DNA of 64,000 bases from Paenibacillus montanisoli (GCF_003268025.1 NZ_QLUW01000001.1:1116001-1180000), one strand, 5' to 3'. Shown: positions 1 through 8,311, counted from the first letter of the stretch. Notes: generated by a model from the letters alone, not told the origin. A program made the numbers and translations.

Positions 1-1
1 G

Positions 2-1132
2 ATCAGGCCGGCTGCGCACAATTTCCATGCGGCGGCCGACGGCCAATTGGGCGGCATCATGAACACATACCGCGAATGGCGCATCAGCGGCGATTCGGCA
101 TGGCTGAAGCAGCTGTGGCCGAAGGTGAAGCAGAGCCTCCGTTTTTGCATCGAATCCTGGGATCCCCGTCATCGGGGCGTGTTGGAGGAGCCGCATCACA
201 ACACGTATGACATCGAATTTTGGGGCGCTAACGGGATGTGCACGTCTCTCTATCTAGGCGCGCTGAAGGCAGCTTCGCGAATGGCGGAGCATCTTGGCGA
301 ATCGGCTGCTTTCTATGAAACGCTCTATGAAAGCGGGAGAGACATCATGGAAAATCAGCTGTTCAACGGCGAGTACTATGAACAGCATATCCAGTGGGAA
401 GGCCTTCGGGAGCAGTCGCCGCTTACGATGGCGTCGATTAATATCAACTATTCGCCGGAGGCGGTTCAGCTCTTCAAGGAGGAAGGACCGAAATATCAGT
501 ATGGCAAAGGGTGTTTGTCCGATGGCGTGATCGGCGCTTGGATCGCGGAAATGTGCGGTTTAGGGGAGATTCTGGACCGGAATCAAGTGAGGAGCCATTT
601 GCTCAGCGTGTTTAAATACAACTTCCGGAAGGATCTTACCGGGCATGCGAATCTGCAGCGCTCCGGATTCGCGGTAGGCGAAGAAGGCGGATTGCTGCTT
701 TGCACCTGGCCGCACGGCGGTCAATTGAAGCTGCCGTTCGTCTACAGCAACGAGGTCTGGACGGGCATTGAGTATCAGGTCGCTTCGCATCTGATGCTGC
801 TCGGCTGCGTGGAGGAGGGGCTCGAAATCGTCCGTACCTGCCGCGACCGGTACGACGGCACGATCCGTAATCCTTATGACGAATGCGAGTGCGGCCATTG
901 GTATGCCCGGGCGATGGCTTCCTACGGTCTTATTCAAGGCATGACCGGCATCCGGTACGATGCGCCGGAGCGGACGCTTTACGTTTCGCCGTCGATCGGA
1001 GGCGATTTCCGGAGCTTCCTCTCGACAAGCAGCGGGTACGGCACGGTGGGAGTGCGCGGCGGGGAGCCGTTCTTCGAGCCGGTTTACGGCGAGGTTCAAA
1101 TTGACCGTTTCGTGTACACGATGGAGAAATAG
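2..1132 (+). CDS. GH116-family glycoside hydrolase, C-terminal part (cut by window edge)
   Basis: This reading frame is open from the first bases of the window, so the gene starts upstream; 376 residues are visible. It aligns end to end with the C-terminal half of the complete GH116 protein that follows, sharing the AADGQ, NTYDIE, EVWTGIEY and ECGHWYAR-type blocks. GH116 enzymes are retaining beta-glucosidases, beta-xylosidases or glucosylceramidases with an (alpha/alpha)6 catalytic barrel, and this segment is that barrel. The probable nucleophile Glu in NTYDIE is present. The position that reads Ser-Asp-Glu-Val-Trp in the second copy, where the family's acid/base Asp lies, reads Ser-Asn-Glu-Val-Trp here (Asn codon 749-751), so activity may be altered or lost. 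No clear T-tract terminator follows. The family call is strong; the substrate is unknown. Confidence 0.85.
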   Translation: MRPAAHNFHAAADGQLGGIMNTYREWRISGDSAWLKQLWPKVKQSLRFCIESWDPRHRGVLEEPHHNTYDIEFWGANGMCTSLYLGALKAASRMAEHLGESAAFYETLYESGRDIMENQLFNGEYYEQHIQWEGLREQSPLTMASININYSPEAVQLFKEEGPKYQYGKGCLSDGVIGAWIAEMCGLGEILDRNQVRSHLLSVFKYNFRKDLTGHANLQRSGFAVGEEGGLLLCTWPHGGQLKLPFVYSNEVWTGIEYQVASHLMLLGCVEEGLEIVRTCRDRYDGTIRNPYDECECGHWYARAMASYGLIQGMTGIRYDAPERTLYVSPSIGGDFRSFLSTSSGYGTVGVRGGEPFFEPVYGEVQIDRFVYTMEK

Positions 1133-1197
1133 CGGGTGCGCCCGATCTGCTCTTAAAGCTCAAGATCGGCCTTCCCTGGCACTATGAAATAATAGCG

Positions 1198-1226
1198 TTT
1201 ACAAAAAAAAACATCGCTGATACAAT
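1198..1226 (+). promoter_or_regulatory. Sigma-A promoter for the second GH116 gene
   Basis: TTTACA at 1198-1203 and TACAAT at 1221-1226 are separated by 17 bases, close to the sigma-A consensus. The promoter is flanked by a 7-base inverted repeat, CGTTTAC at 1196-1202 and GTAAACG at 1239-1245, which may be a regulator contact. It predicts a leader of about 160 nt before the start codon at 1392. Confidence 0.7.
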
Positions 1227-1289
1227 ATGCTCGTACGCGTAAACGGCGATAGCTTCAAGCAAGATGGCCATTATTTTTTTTATCTATTC

Positions 1290-1303
1290 CGTTCACGTGA
1301 ACG
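1290..1303. promoter_or_regulatory. 14-bp perfect palindrome, LacI-type operator candidate
   Basis: CGTTCACGTGAACG reads the same on both strands and has a central CG, as LacI/GalR-family operators do. It lies about 65 bases downstream of the -10 box, where a bound repressor could block elongation. No LacI-family gene is visible in the window, so the regulator would be encoded elsewhere. Confidence 0.5.
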
Positions 1304-1338
1304 TACTGGGATTTTTGCGACGTTATCACTTGGGAAAT

Positions 1339-1360
1339 GAAACTTGAACGAAACTTGAAC
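1339..1360 (+). repeat. Tandem 11-bp direct repeat ahead of GH116 gene
   Basis: GAAACTTGAAC occurs twice with no gap (1339-1349 and 1350-1360), about 30 bases before the start codon. The 11-base period is one helical turn, as expected for head-to-tail binding of a regulator such as an AraC-type activator. It may instead act in the leader RNA. Confidence 0.6.
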
Positions 1361-1391
1361 CACCTACAAAACGGCAAGGGGTGTTGGGGAC

Positions 1392-3845
1392 ATGGTTTAT
1401 ACGAAGGAGCAATTATTCGATTCATCGGGTCAGCGCACATATCCGGGCGAAGCGACGGAAGCGCTGTTCGTGCTTGGCGGCATCGGCACGGGCAATATTT
1501 CGATCGGCAGCCGCGGCGAGTTCAGAGATTGGGAGATTTTCAACAAGCCGGGCAAAGGCAGTCTAATGCCGAACACCCATTTCGCGATTTGGGCGAAGCC
1601 GGAAGGAGGCAAGCCGGTCACGAAGGTGCTGGAGTCGCGCCTCAACCTGCCGCACAGCAAATCGCACGGCTACCATCCGGTCACCGGCGCCGGACTGCCG
1701 CGCCTTGAGAAATCGACGATGCGCGGGGAATATCCGCTCGTTTGGGTCGATTTTGAGGACAAGGAGCTGCCTGTTCAAGTCACGCTCGAGGCGTTTACGC
1801 CTTTCATTCCGCTGAACGTGGACGATTCCGGCATTCCGGGCGCATATTTGACCTATCAGGTGACCAATACGTCGGATAAGCCGGTTGACGTGACGATCGC
1901 GGGCTCGCTCATGAATCCGATCGGAGGCCTAGGCTATGATTCGTTCGGCAACCTGGACGTGCGCAATGCCGGCGGCAACCGCAACGAATTCCGCCAAGCG
2001 GGCAGCTTTAGCGGCCTGCAATTCTCTTCGGATGCATTCAGTGAAGGCGATTTGAACTATGGCAGCATGTCCCTCGTGACGACGAATCCGAAGGTCACCT
2101 GCAAGCGGGCTTGGCTGCGCGGCGCATGGTATGATTTTCTGCAGGAGTTCTGGGATGACCTTGCGGAAGACGGGCGGCTGAACGATCTTGGCTACGATAC
2201 TCCTTCCGAGAAGAACCGCACCGACACCGGCTCGCTTGGCGTATATGAAACGTTGGCGCCGGGCGAGACGAAGTTGTTCGCGTTCGTGATGACGTGGCAT
2301 TTCCCGAACCGGATCAACGGCTGGAACGAGCATATTTGCGTGAAGGAAGAGGGACGCGAAATTACGCGAAACTACTATGCCTGCCAGTTTGACAGCTCCT
2401 GGTCAGTTGCGGATTATCTTGTTGGCGAGCGGGAGCGTTTGACGCAGGAGACGAAAAAGTTCCACAGCGCCTTGTTCGGCGGTACGCTTCCGTCGGTTGT
2501 CGTTGATGCTATAGCGAGCAATATCACCGTGCTTCGGAGTACGACTTGCTTCCGGCATATTAACGGCCGGTTCTACGGCTACGAAGGCTGCTTCGACCAA
2601 GCCGGCTGCTGCGACGGCAGCTGCACGCACGTATGGAACTACGCGCAAACGCTCGCCTTCCTCTTCCCTGAGCTGGAGCAAAACATGCGCAGAACGGAGT
2701 TTCTGACCGAGGTGACTGCGGATGGCAAAATGAACTTCCGCGCCTTCCAGATGTTCGGAGCGCAATGGAACTGGCAGGGCCAGTCTGCGCCTGCGGCTGC
2801 GGACGGACAAATGGGAACGATTATGCGCGCCTACCGGGAGTGGAAGCTGACAGGCGACGATGATTTTCTGCGCGAGCTGTGGCCTGCCATCAAGAACACG
2901 CTTAATTACGCTCCGATTCATTGGGACACGGACGGCGACCTCGTGCTGGACGGCGTACAGCACAATACGTACGACATTGAATTTTATGGACCGAATCCTC
3001 TGACCGGCGTGTTCTTCTTAGGGGCGCTGCGGGCTGCGACGGAAATGGCTGCGTATCTCGGCGAAGAGGAGACGGCGAAGAAATATACGGCGGCGTTCGA
3101 AACGAGCTCGAAGCGGCTGGATGAGCTGACGTGGAACGGCGAGTACTACGTGCAGCGGCTGGAGGATGTGGACGCGTACAAGTATCAGCATGGGTTAGGC
3201 TGCTTGTCCGATCAGCTGCTCGGCCAGCAGCTGGCGCATTTGTACGGACTCGGCTACTTGCTGCCGAAGGAGCGGGTGCAAAGCACGATCCATGCGGTGT
3301 TCAAGCATAATTTCAAGACGGACTTCTACAATCACGTGAACTGTCAGAGGACGTATGCGCTGGGCGACGAAAAGGGCTTGGTGCTCTGCTCGTGGCCGAA
3401 TGGCGGCCGTCCGAAGCTTCCGTTCGTCTATTCCGATGAAGTTTGGACGGGCATCGAGTATCATGTGGCGACGCATCTGATCTATGAAGGCTTTATTGAA
3501 GAAGGGCTGACGATCGTAAAAGCGGTGCGCGACCGCCAGGACGGCTACCGCCGGAGCCCGTGGAATGAGGTCGAATGCGGCCATCACTATGCAAGGTCGA
3601 TGTCCAGCTGGGGATTGCTGATCGCGCTCAGCGGCTTCGAATTCGATATGGCCCGCGGCGAAATGAAATTCGCGCCGGTCGTGAATGCCGATGATTATAC
3701 CGGCTTCTGGAGCACGGGCCGCGCTTGGGGCACGTACAGCCAGAAGCGAGATGCGAGTGGCGAGTTTGCCGTCGACGTGAAGGTGCTGTACGGCGATGCT
3801 TCCGGCGTGAAGGTCCATGCATGCGGGAAAGAGTTTACCCTATAA
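1392..3845 (+). CDS. GH116-family glycoside hydrolase (beta-glucosidase/xylosidase type)
   Basis: This 817-residue protein has the GH116 layout: an N-terminal beta-sandwich domain (roughly residues 1-330) and a C-terminal (alpha/alpha)6 catalytic barrel. The probable nucleophile is Glu530 in the NTYDIE block and the probable acid/base is Asp682 in SDEVWTG, judged by resemblance to characterised GH116 and GBA2 enzymes. No signal peptide is visible, so it probably acts in the cytoplasm on imported glycosides. The ATG at 1392 follows an AAGGGG-type ribosome site. It lies directly downstream of a paralogue and 14 bases ahead of a nucleotidyltransferase-like gene, so those last two are probably co-transcribed. 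The leader holds a promoter, a palindrome and a tandem repeat, suggesting substrate control. The exact sugar specificity cannot be read. Confidence 0.9.
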   Translation: MVYTKEQLFDSSGQRTYPGEATEALFVLGGIGTGNISIGSRGEFRDWEIFNKPGKGSLMPNTHFAIWAKPEGGKPVTKVLESRLNLPHSKSHGYHPVTGAGLPRLEKSTMRGEYPLVWVDFEDKELPVQVTLEAFTPFIPLNVDDSGIPGAYLTYQVTNTSDKPVDVTIAGSLMNPIGGLGYDSFGNLDVRNAGGNRNEFRQAGSFSGLQFSSDAFSEGDLNYGSMSLVTTNPKVTCKRAWLRGAWYDFLQEFWDDLAEDGRLNDLGYDTPSEKNRTDTGSLGVYETLAPGETKLFAFVMTWHFPNRINGWNEHICVKEEGREITRNYYACQFDSSWSVADYLVGERERLTQETKKFHSALFGGTLPSVVVDAIASNITVLRSTTCFRHINGRFYGYEGCFDQAGCCDGSCTHVWNYAQTLAFLFPELEQNMRRTEFLTEVTADGKMNFRAFQMFGAQWNWQGQSAPAAADGQMGTIMRAYREWKLTGDDDFLRELWPAIKNTLNYAPIHWDTDGDLVLDGVQHNTYDIEFYGPNPLTGVFFLGALRAATEMAAYLGEEETAKKYTAAFETSSKRLDELTWNGEYYVQRLEDVDAYKYQHGLGCLSDQLLGQQLAHLYGLGYLLPKERVQSTIHAVFKHNFKTDFYNHVNCQRTYALGDEKGLVLCSWPNGGRPKLPFVYSDEVWTGIEYHVATHLIYEGFIEEGLTIVKAVRDRQDGYRRSPWNEVECGHHYARSMSSWGLLIALSGFEFDMARGEMKFAPVVNADDYTGFWSTGRAWGTYSQKRDASGEFAVDVKVLYGDASGVKVHACGKEFTL

Positions 3846-3859
3846 AGAGGTGATCGCGC

Positions 3860-4705
3860 ATGACCGGCATCGAACAATTGCTTGAGACGATCGTTGAACG
3901 ATTGAAGCCCGTTCAAGGGATCGAAGGCATCGTCCTTGGCGGTTCGCGTGCAATCGGGACGCATACGGCCGAATCGGATGTGGATATCGGCATCTACTAT
4001 GCCGCGGAGAAGACGATCGACATTGCCGCGCTTGCCGCGGCTGCAACAGAGCTGGATGATTCCGGGCGTGAGGAGCTCGTTACGCCGATCGGCGGCTGGG
4101 GGCCATGGATCAATGGGGGCGGGTGGCTTCGGATCGGAGGTCTGGCCGTCGACTTCCTGTATCGCGAGCTTGATAAAGTGACCGAAGTGGCGCAGGCTTG
4201 CCGAAGCGGCAGCATTTCCGTCCATTATCAGCCGGGTCACCCGCATGCGTTTTGCAGTCCGATCTACATTGGGGAAGCGGCCTTGTGCAAGACGCTGTGG
4301 GACCCGAACGGCCGGGTTGCCGCGATGAAGGGCCTTTGCGCGGCCTACCCGGATGCGCTGCAGCGGGCCGTCATCTCCACATTCATGTGGGAGGCCGGCT
4401 TCTCGCTCGCCAATGCGCATAAGGGCGTGAAGCGCGGCGATGTATCTTATGTTTCCGGCCACTTGTTCCGTGCGGTGAGCTGTATGACGCAAGTGTTGTT
4501 CGCGTTGAACCGCACCTACCTGCTGAACGAGAAGGGCGCCGTCGCTTCATGCGACAAGTTCGCTCGCGGTCCGGCCAACTTTGCGGTACGCGTGTCGCGG
4601 AGTTATGCGATGCTTTCGCCTGAGCGAAGCGCGTTGAAAGCCGCAGTCGGGGAGTTGGAGGCGTTGGCGCAGGAGACAGAGCGACTCATAGCCGATGTAG
4701 GATAG
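3860..4705 (+). CDS. Nucleotidyltransferase-domain protein
   Basis: The 281-residue protein opens with a nucleotidyltransferase-fold signature at about residues 25-45: Gly-Gly-Ser-Arg-Ala, then Gly-Thr, then Ser-Asp-x-Asp-Ile-Gly, with the two metal-binding Asp residues present. A largely helical C-terminal part follows. Such proteins (Pfam NTP_transf_2 type) transfer nucleotides to drugs, proteins or small molecules, and many are uncharacterised. The ATG follows an AAGAGGTGA ribosome site, 14 bases after the GH116 stop, so the genes are likely an operon closed by the terminator at 4709-4740. No antitoxin-like HEPN partner is adjacent, which argues against a MNT-HEPN toxin pair. The substrate is unknown. 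Confidence 0.75.
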   Translation: MTGIEQLLETIVERLKPVQGIEGIVLGGSRAIGTHTAESDVDIGIYYAAEKTIDIAALAAAATELDDSGREELVTPIGGWGPWINGGGWLRIGGLAVDFLYRELDKVTEVAQACRSGSISVHYQPGHPHAFCSPIYIGEAALCKTLWDPNGRVAAMKGLCAAYPDALQRAVISTFMWEAGFSLANAHKGVKRGDVSYVSGHLFRAVSCMTQVLFALNRTYLLNEKGAVASCDKFARGPANFAVRVSRSYAMLSPERSALKAAVGELEALAQETERLIADVG

Positions 4706-4708
4706 GAA

Positions 4709-4740
4709 ATCCGGGCAGGGGGAACCCTGCCCGGATTTTT
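4709..4740 (+). terminator. Rho-independent terminator after the GH116 operon
   Basis: A 12-bp stem (ATCCGGGCAGGG with CCCTGCCCGGAT) around a GGAA loop is followed by TTTT. It begins four bases after the nucleotidyltransferase stop codon. Confidence 0.93.
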
Positions 4741-4775
4741 ACTTGACCATTTACAAAAAATTAAACCAAAATCCG

Positions 4776-4804
4776 TTGATTATATAATTGAATCATTATA
4801 TATT
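4776..4804 (+). promoter_or_regulatory. arsR-chrA promoter with overlapping operator
   Basis: TTGATT at 4776-4781 and TATATT at 4799-4804 with a 17-base spacer form a sigma-A promoter. Inside it, TATATAAT (4781-4788) and ATTATATA (4795-4802) form an 8-bp-arm inverted repeat spaced by six bases, the size and AT-rich character of an ArsR/SmtB operator. Binding there would cover the -10 box, which fits autorepression. Confidence 0.72.
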
Positions 4805-4861
4805 AATGAACAAGATTTTGACTGCATGAGGAATGATAGAACCTGGAAGGAGGCTTTGAAC

Positions 4862-5176
4862 GTGGACCAAATTCAAGAGATGTCTGATCAATTTAAGATG
4901 CTCGGAGATAAAACCCGGCTTACTATACTTGCCATGCTCAAGGAAGGGGCGCTTTGCGTATGCGATCTTGTCGGTTTCCTGGAGACATCGCAGCCTAATG
5001 TCAGTCAACATCTTCGGAAATTAAAAGATGCCGGGCTTGTACATGAAACGAGAAAGGGACAGTGGATCTACTATTCCCTTCAGATCGAAGATAAACCTTA
5101 CATCGGAACGATTCTAGATCACCTCCCGTCTCTTAGAGAGAATATTGACAGCATAAAGAATAACTGCTGCGAGTAA
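4862..5176 (+). CDS. arsR: ArsR-family metalloregulator, arsenite-type site
   Basis: This 104-residue winged-helix repressor carries the Cys-Val-Cys-Asp motif (Cys32, Cys34) in the recognition region, the signature of ArsR proteins that bind As(III) or Sb(III) and then leave DNA. The GTG at 4862 is chosen because GGAAGGAGG at 4845-4853 lies eight bases upstream; an upstream in-frame ATG at 4826 would put that site inside the coding region. It is followed 16 bases later by a chromate transporter gene, so the pair is one operon behind a promoter with an ArsR-like operator. The odd point is an arsenite-type sensor next to a chromate transporter. Family confidence is high; the inducer is inferred. 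Confidence 0.9.
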   Translation: MDQIQEMSDQFKMLGDKTRLTILAMLKEGALCVCDLVGFLETSQPNVSQHLRKLKDAGLVHETRKGQWIYYSLQIEDKPYIGTILDHLPSLRENIDSIKNNCCE

Positions 5177-5192
5177 ATTGGAGGTTTAACCT

Positions 5193-6365
5193 ATGAAAGT
5201 TTCATCGATCTGGGAGGTTCTCCGCGTATCCGCGAAATTAGGTCTGACTTCATTCGGAGGTCCGATCGCCCACCTGGGTTATTTCCATGACGAATATATT
5301 CGGCGCCGGAAATGGATGGATGATAAGAGCTACGCCGATTTTGTGGCGCTATGTCAGTTTCTGCCTGGACCTGCAAGCAGTCAAGTCGGAATCGGAATAG
5401 GCATTGTACGTGCCGGAATCGTTGGCGGGATCATTGCTTGGCTCGGTTTTACGCTGCCTTCTGTCATTGTCTTAGTTCTTTTTGCGCTCTTAATGCAAGG
5501 ATTCGATCTTGCTCATGCAGGTTGGATTCATGGACTGAAAATCGTTGCCGTAGCTATCGTAGCCCACGCCATATTGGGAATGGGGCAAAAGCTTACGCCC
5601 GACAAGGAGCGGATTACGATTGCGGCTGCCGCTGCGACGCTCACGCTATTATGGCCTGCCGCATATACCCAGGTGATGATCATTCTAGCCGCCGGCTTGG
5701 TTGGGCTTTGGCGATATAAGAGGAATCCGGTTATTGGGGGTCAGACGATTCAGATCTCCGTCGGCAAGCCTTTTGCCCTCACCTGTCTTAGTCTGTTTTT
5801 TGGCCTCCTGCTTGCGCTGCCGCTCCTAAGACAATGGGTGAATAACGATTGGATCGCATTATTCGACGGTTTTTACCGCTCGGGGTCGCTGGTGTTTGGC
5901 GGCGGACATGTCGTGCTCCCTATGTTGGAGCGCGAGGTTGTGCCGACTGGTTGGGTCAGTCCGGCAGATTTCTTGGCGGGATACGGGGCAGCGCAAGCTG
6001 TACCTGGTCCATTATTTACGTTTGCGGGGTATCTCGGCGCATTGTCTCACGGAATTGCAGGGGCTGTTGTTGCGACCGTCGCGATCTTTTTGCCGGCGTT
6101 TCTCTTAGTAGCGGGCGTACTGCCGTTTTGGAACGGGCTTCGCGGCAGTTCAAAAGTTCAAGGAGCTTTGGTTGGGATTAACGCCGCGGTCGTCGGTATT
6201 TTGCTGGCTGCTTTCTACGATCCGTTATGGACGACGGCCATTCTGGCTCCCGCGGATTTTGCCTTAGCTGTCCTGTTATTCATCATGCTTGTTTTTTGGA
6301 AACTCCCGCCTTGGGTCGTCGTTGCTGCAGGTGCTGTTGGCGGAGTAATAATCGGATTGCTATAA
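5193..6365 (+). CDS. chrA: ChrA-type chromate transporter
   Basis: The 390-residue membrane protein is built of two homologous CHR halves, as in long-chain ChrA. The first half contains the TSFGGP block and QFLPGP (about residues 20-70), and the second contains VFGGGHVVLP and QAVPGP (about 230-275). ChrA transports chromate out of the cell by the membrane potential; the family also includes sulfate-related members. A TGGAGG ribosome site precedes the ATG. It is the second gene of the arsR operon, which makes regulation by a metal or oxyanion sensor likely. Membrane segments are evident along the whole length. Confidence 0.92.
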   Translation: MKVSSIWEVLRVSAKLGLTSFGGPIAHLGYFHDEYIRRRKWMDDKSYADFVALCQFLPGPASSQVGIGIGIVRAGIVGGIIAWLGFTLPSVIVLVLFALLMQGFDLAHAGWIHGLKIVAVAIVAHAILGMGQKLTPDKERITIAAAAATLTLLWPAAYTQVMIILAAGLVGLWRYKRNPVIGGQTIQISVGKPFALTCLSLFFGLLLALPLLRQWVNNDWIALFDGFYRSGSLVFGGGHVVLPMLEREVVPTGWVSPADFLAGYGAAQAVPGPLFTFAGYLGALSHGIAGAVVATVAIFLPAFLLVAGVLPFWNGLRGSSKVQGALVGINAAVVGILLAAFYDPLWTTAILAPADFALAVLLFIMLVFWKLPPWVVVAAGAVGGVIIGLL

Positions 6366-6368
6366 AGT

Positions 6369-6405
6369 AAGGGTCGGTTGGAATACGGTTTTCCAACTTG
6401 CCCTT
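6369..6405 (+). terminator. Hairpin downstream of chrA, possible weak terminator
   Basis: AAGGG and GTTGGAA on the left pair with TTCCAAC and CCCTT on the right. There is no proper T-tract, and the next promoter starts at the right edge (6405), so this may be a weak terminator only. Confidence 0.4.
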
Positions 6406-6433
6406 TACACATTTCTTGCCCACGAATTATAAT
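6405..6433 (+). promoter_or_regulatory. Sigma-A promoter for the chitobiase-repeat protein
   Basis: TTACAC at 6405-6410 and TATAAT at 6428-6433 are separated by 17 bases. This gives a leader of about 125 nt. The leader contains an out-of-frame ATG at 6517 with its own AGAAGG site, which could act as an overlapping upstream ORF. Confidence 0.6.
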
Positions 6434-6565
6434 GATAGTTACAGTGTGTATCACAGGACTGTCCTATTTAAAATGAAGGCATCAGCCTGTTTCAAGGCAA
6501 TGGTGAAAGAAGGTACATGAGCGTTTCTGTATCCGTTTTCAAAATTGCGAAGGAGGTCAAACGCG

Positions 6566-8311
6566 ATGAGACCGAGCAAATCAAAGCTCAGCTTGCTGCT
6601 GATCATGATTTCCATCATGTGCTTCTCGAGCATCGTCTACGCGGCACCCGATCCGACCACACCTGTTACGCCTCAGCAAACAACTCCGCCGATGAATACC
6701 CGCGCTTCGAAACCGGTTCCTACCTTTCCTAACGGGACGACGGTCACGCTCGGTACGAAGATCTCGCTCCAAACCTCCACGCAAGGCGGGAAAATCCACT
6801 ACACAACGGACGGCGCCGATCCCACCCTGTCCAGCTCCTCCGGCCGCATCGTTGCGGTTGAAGGCGAGCCGGGAGAGACCTTCGTCATCAAAGCGGTCAC
6901 CATTAAAGCGGGCTTGCAAACAAGCGAGACGGCCGTTCTCACCTACCCGATTTCCACCAAGCTGGCGCCGCCGTCGGCAAACGTTCCCAGCGGTTCGACC
7001 GTGAAGAGGGGAAGCTCCATTTCGATCGCCTCTCGCGTCCCATTTGCAAATACGGAATATACGTTGGACGGAAGCATCCCCGATTTTTCAACCAGCAGAC
7101 GCGACAGCTCTAACATCTTGCTGAAGCAAGTTCACGGTGCCGTCGTTACGATCAAAGCCGTGACCCATTACGGACCATTCTACAAAGACGATAAAAAAAT
7201 CGAAGCGTTCAGCGACGTCGCGACCTTCACTTACACCATTGACGGTACTTCGCCGACACCGAGAGCGAACTATCCGACAGGTACGATGCTAGCGAACGCT
7301 ACCATTGTCGAGCTGCTCGATGACGGCACCTTCAACGAAGATTACTACTACACGACGGACGGCTCGATACCGACGGCAAGCAGCACCAAAGGCCGCTTCA
7401 TAAAGGTCTCGGGAGCACTGGGGCAGAAGGTAACGGTCAAAGCGATTTCCAAAAATCGGGGAGCCGGCTGGATTGCGAGCCCGGTTTCCGCCTTCGAGTA
7501 TACGATCGGTACGCCGGTTGCCGATCCGACCGCCGAATTGATCGACGAGCTGCTGACGCAAACGACCGCTACGGTGCGACTGCACAGCGATACGCCGGGC
7601 GCTTCGATTCATTTCCGAGCCTTTAAGGATCGGCCGGGGTTTGTCTATACTTCCGCTGAAATGATCGGCACGTCAGGCACGTTCGAGCGTCAGCCTTACG
7701 ATCAGCTCTATATCGAAGCTTACGCGGAGAAGGAAGGCAGGGCTCGCAGCCGTACGAAAATCTTCTATTTCAACCTCCCAGGCCAGCTGGAGCAGCCGGT
7801 TGCCGATACGGCAAGCGGCACGGTAGTGCCGAATAACGGCACCATGAAGCTGAGCAGCGCGGAGCCGGGAGCAGCGATTCACTATACGACAGACGGGTCG
7901 GAGCCGACGCGAAGCAGTCCAATCGCCGTAAACGGCGAGGTGAAAATGACCGGTGCCCCGGGAACGCTATTCCTCGTCAGAGCCATCGCGGTGAAGAACG
8001 GGAAGATGCCCAGCTTCGTTGCGGCCTTTGAGTACATTTTGCAGCAGCAGGTAAGGCCGCCGACGCCGAGTCTGCCAAGCGGCTCAGCGGTGGTAGACGG
8101 CACGAGGCTGCAGCTTCAGCCGCAGACGCTAGGCTCGAATGTCTACTTCACGACGGACGGGTCGACGCCAACGACCGACAGCCTTAGCGGCGGCAGCGTC
8201 GTCATTACCGGAAAGCCGGGCAGCACGTTCACGGTGAAGGCACTCGCCGTCCAGGATGGGAAGGTGGACAGCGGCGTAGCGATATTCACCTATACGCTGC
8301 GGGAACCGTAA
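6566..8311 (+). CDS. Secreted protein of six chitobiase/hexosaminidase C-terminal-type repeats
   Basis: The 581-residue protein begins with a signal peptide ending in VYA-A near residue 28. The rest is six consecutive beta-sandwich repeats of about 80-95 residues. Five carry the hallmark Tyr-Thr-(Thr/Leu)-Asp-Gly or Phe-Thr-Thr-Asp-Gly, Pro and Phe-Thr-Val-Lys-Ala-type blocks of CHB_HEX_C (Pfam) domains; the fourth (about residues 325-410) has lost the TTDG motif. No catalytic domain is attached. The ATG at 6566 follows AAGGAGG by nine bases. Repeats of this type usually serve as carbohydrate-binding or spacer modules on cell-surface enzymes, so an extracellular adhesive or structural role is inferred. 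A terminator follows directly. Confidence 0.8.
   Translation: MRPSKSKLSLLLIMISIMCFSSIVYAAPDPTTPVTPQQTTPPMNTRASKPVPTFPNGTTVTLGTKISLQTSTQGGKIHYTTDGADPTLSSSSGRIVAVEGEPGETFVIKAVTIKAGLQTSETAVLTYPISTKLAPPSANVPSGSTVKRGSSISIASRVPFANTEYTLDGSIPDFSTSRRDSSNILLKQVHGAVVTIKAVTHYGPFYKDDKKIEAFSDVATFTYTIDGTSPTPRANYPTGTMLANATIVELLDDGTFNEDYYYTTDGSIPTASSTKGRFIKVSGALGQKVTVKAISKNRGAGWIASPVSAFEYTIGTPVADPTAELIDELLTQTTATVRLHSDTPGASIHFRAFKDRPGFVYTSAEMIGTSGTFERQPYDQLYIEAYAEKEGRARSRTKIFYFNLPGQLEQPVADTASGTVVPNNGTMKLSSAEPGAAIHYTTDGSEPTRSSPIAVNGEVKMTGAPGTLFLVRAIAVKNGKMPSFVAAFEYILQQQVRPPTPSLPSGSAVVDGTRLQLQPQTLGSNVYFTTDGSTPTTDSLSGGSVVITGKPGSTFTVKALAVQDGKVDSGVAIFTYTLREP

Noticed and set aside
560-1099. Long minus-strand frame inside the first GH116 gene
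   Set aside because: It is the antisense shadow of a well-supported gene with no family blocks; similar shadows across the window were left out for the same reason.
1144-1174. Possible terminator after the first GH116 gene
   Set aside because: CCGATCT and AGATCGG can pair, but no T-run follows and the loop is long.
6517-6732. 71-codon frame with ribosome-like site overlapping the chitobiase-repeat gene
   Set aside because: It is out of frame with the signal peptide gene, has no recognisable content and codes through it; kept only as a possible upstream ORF.
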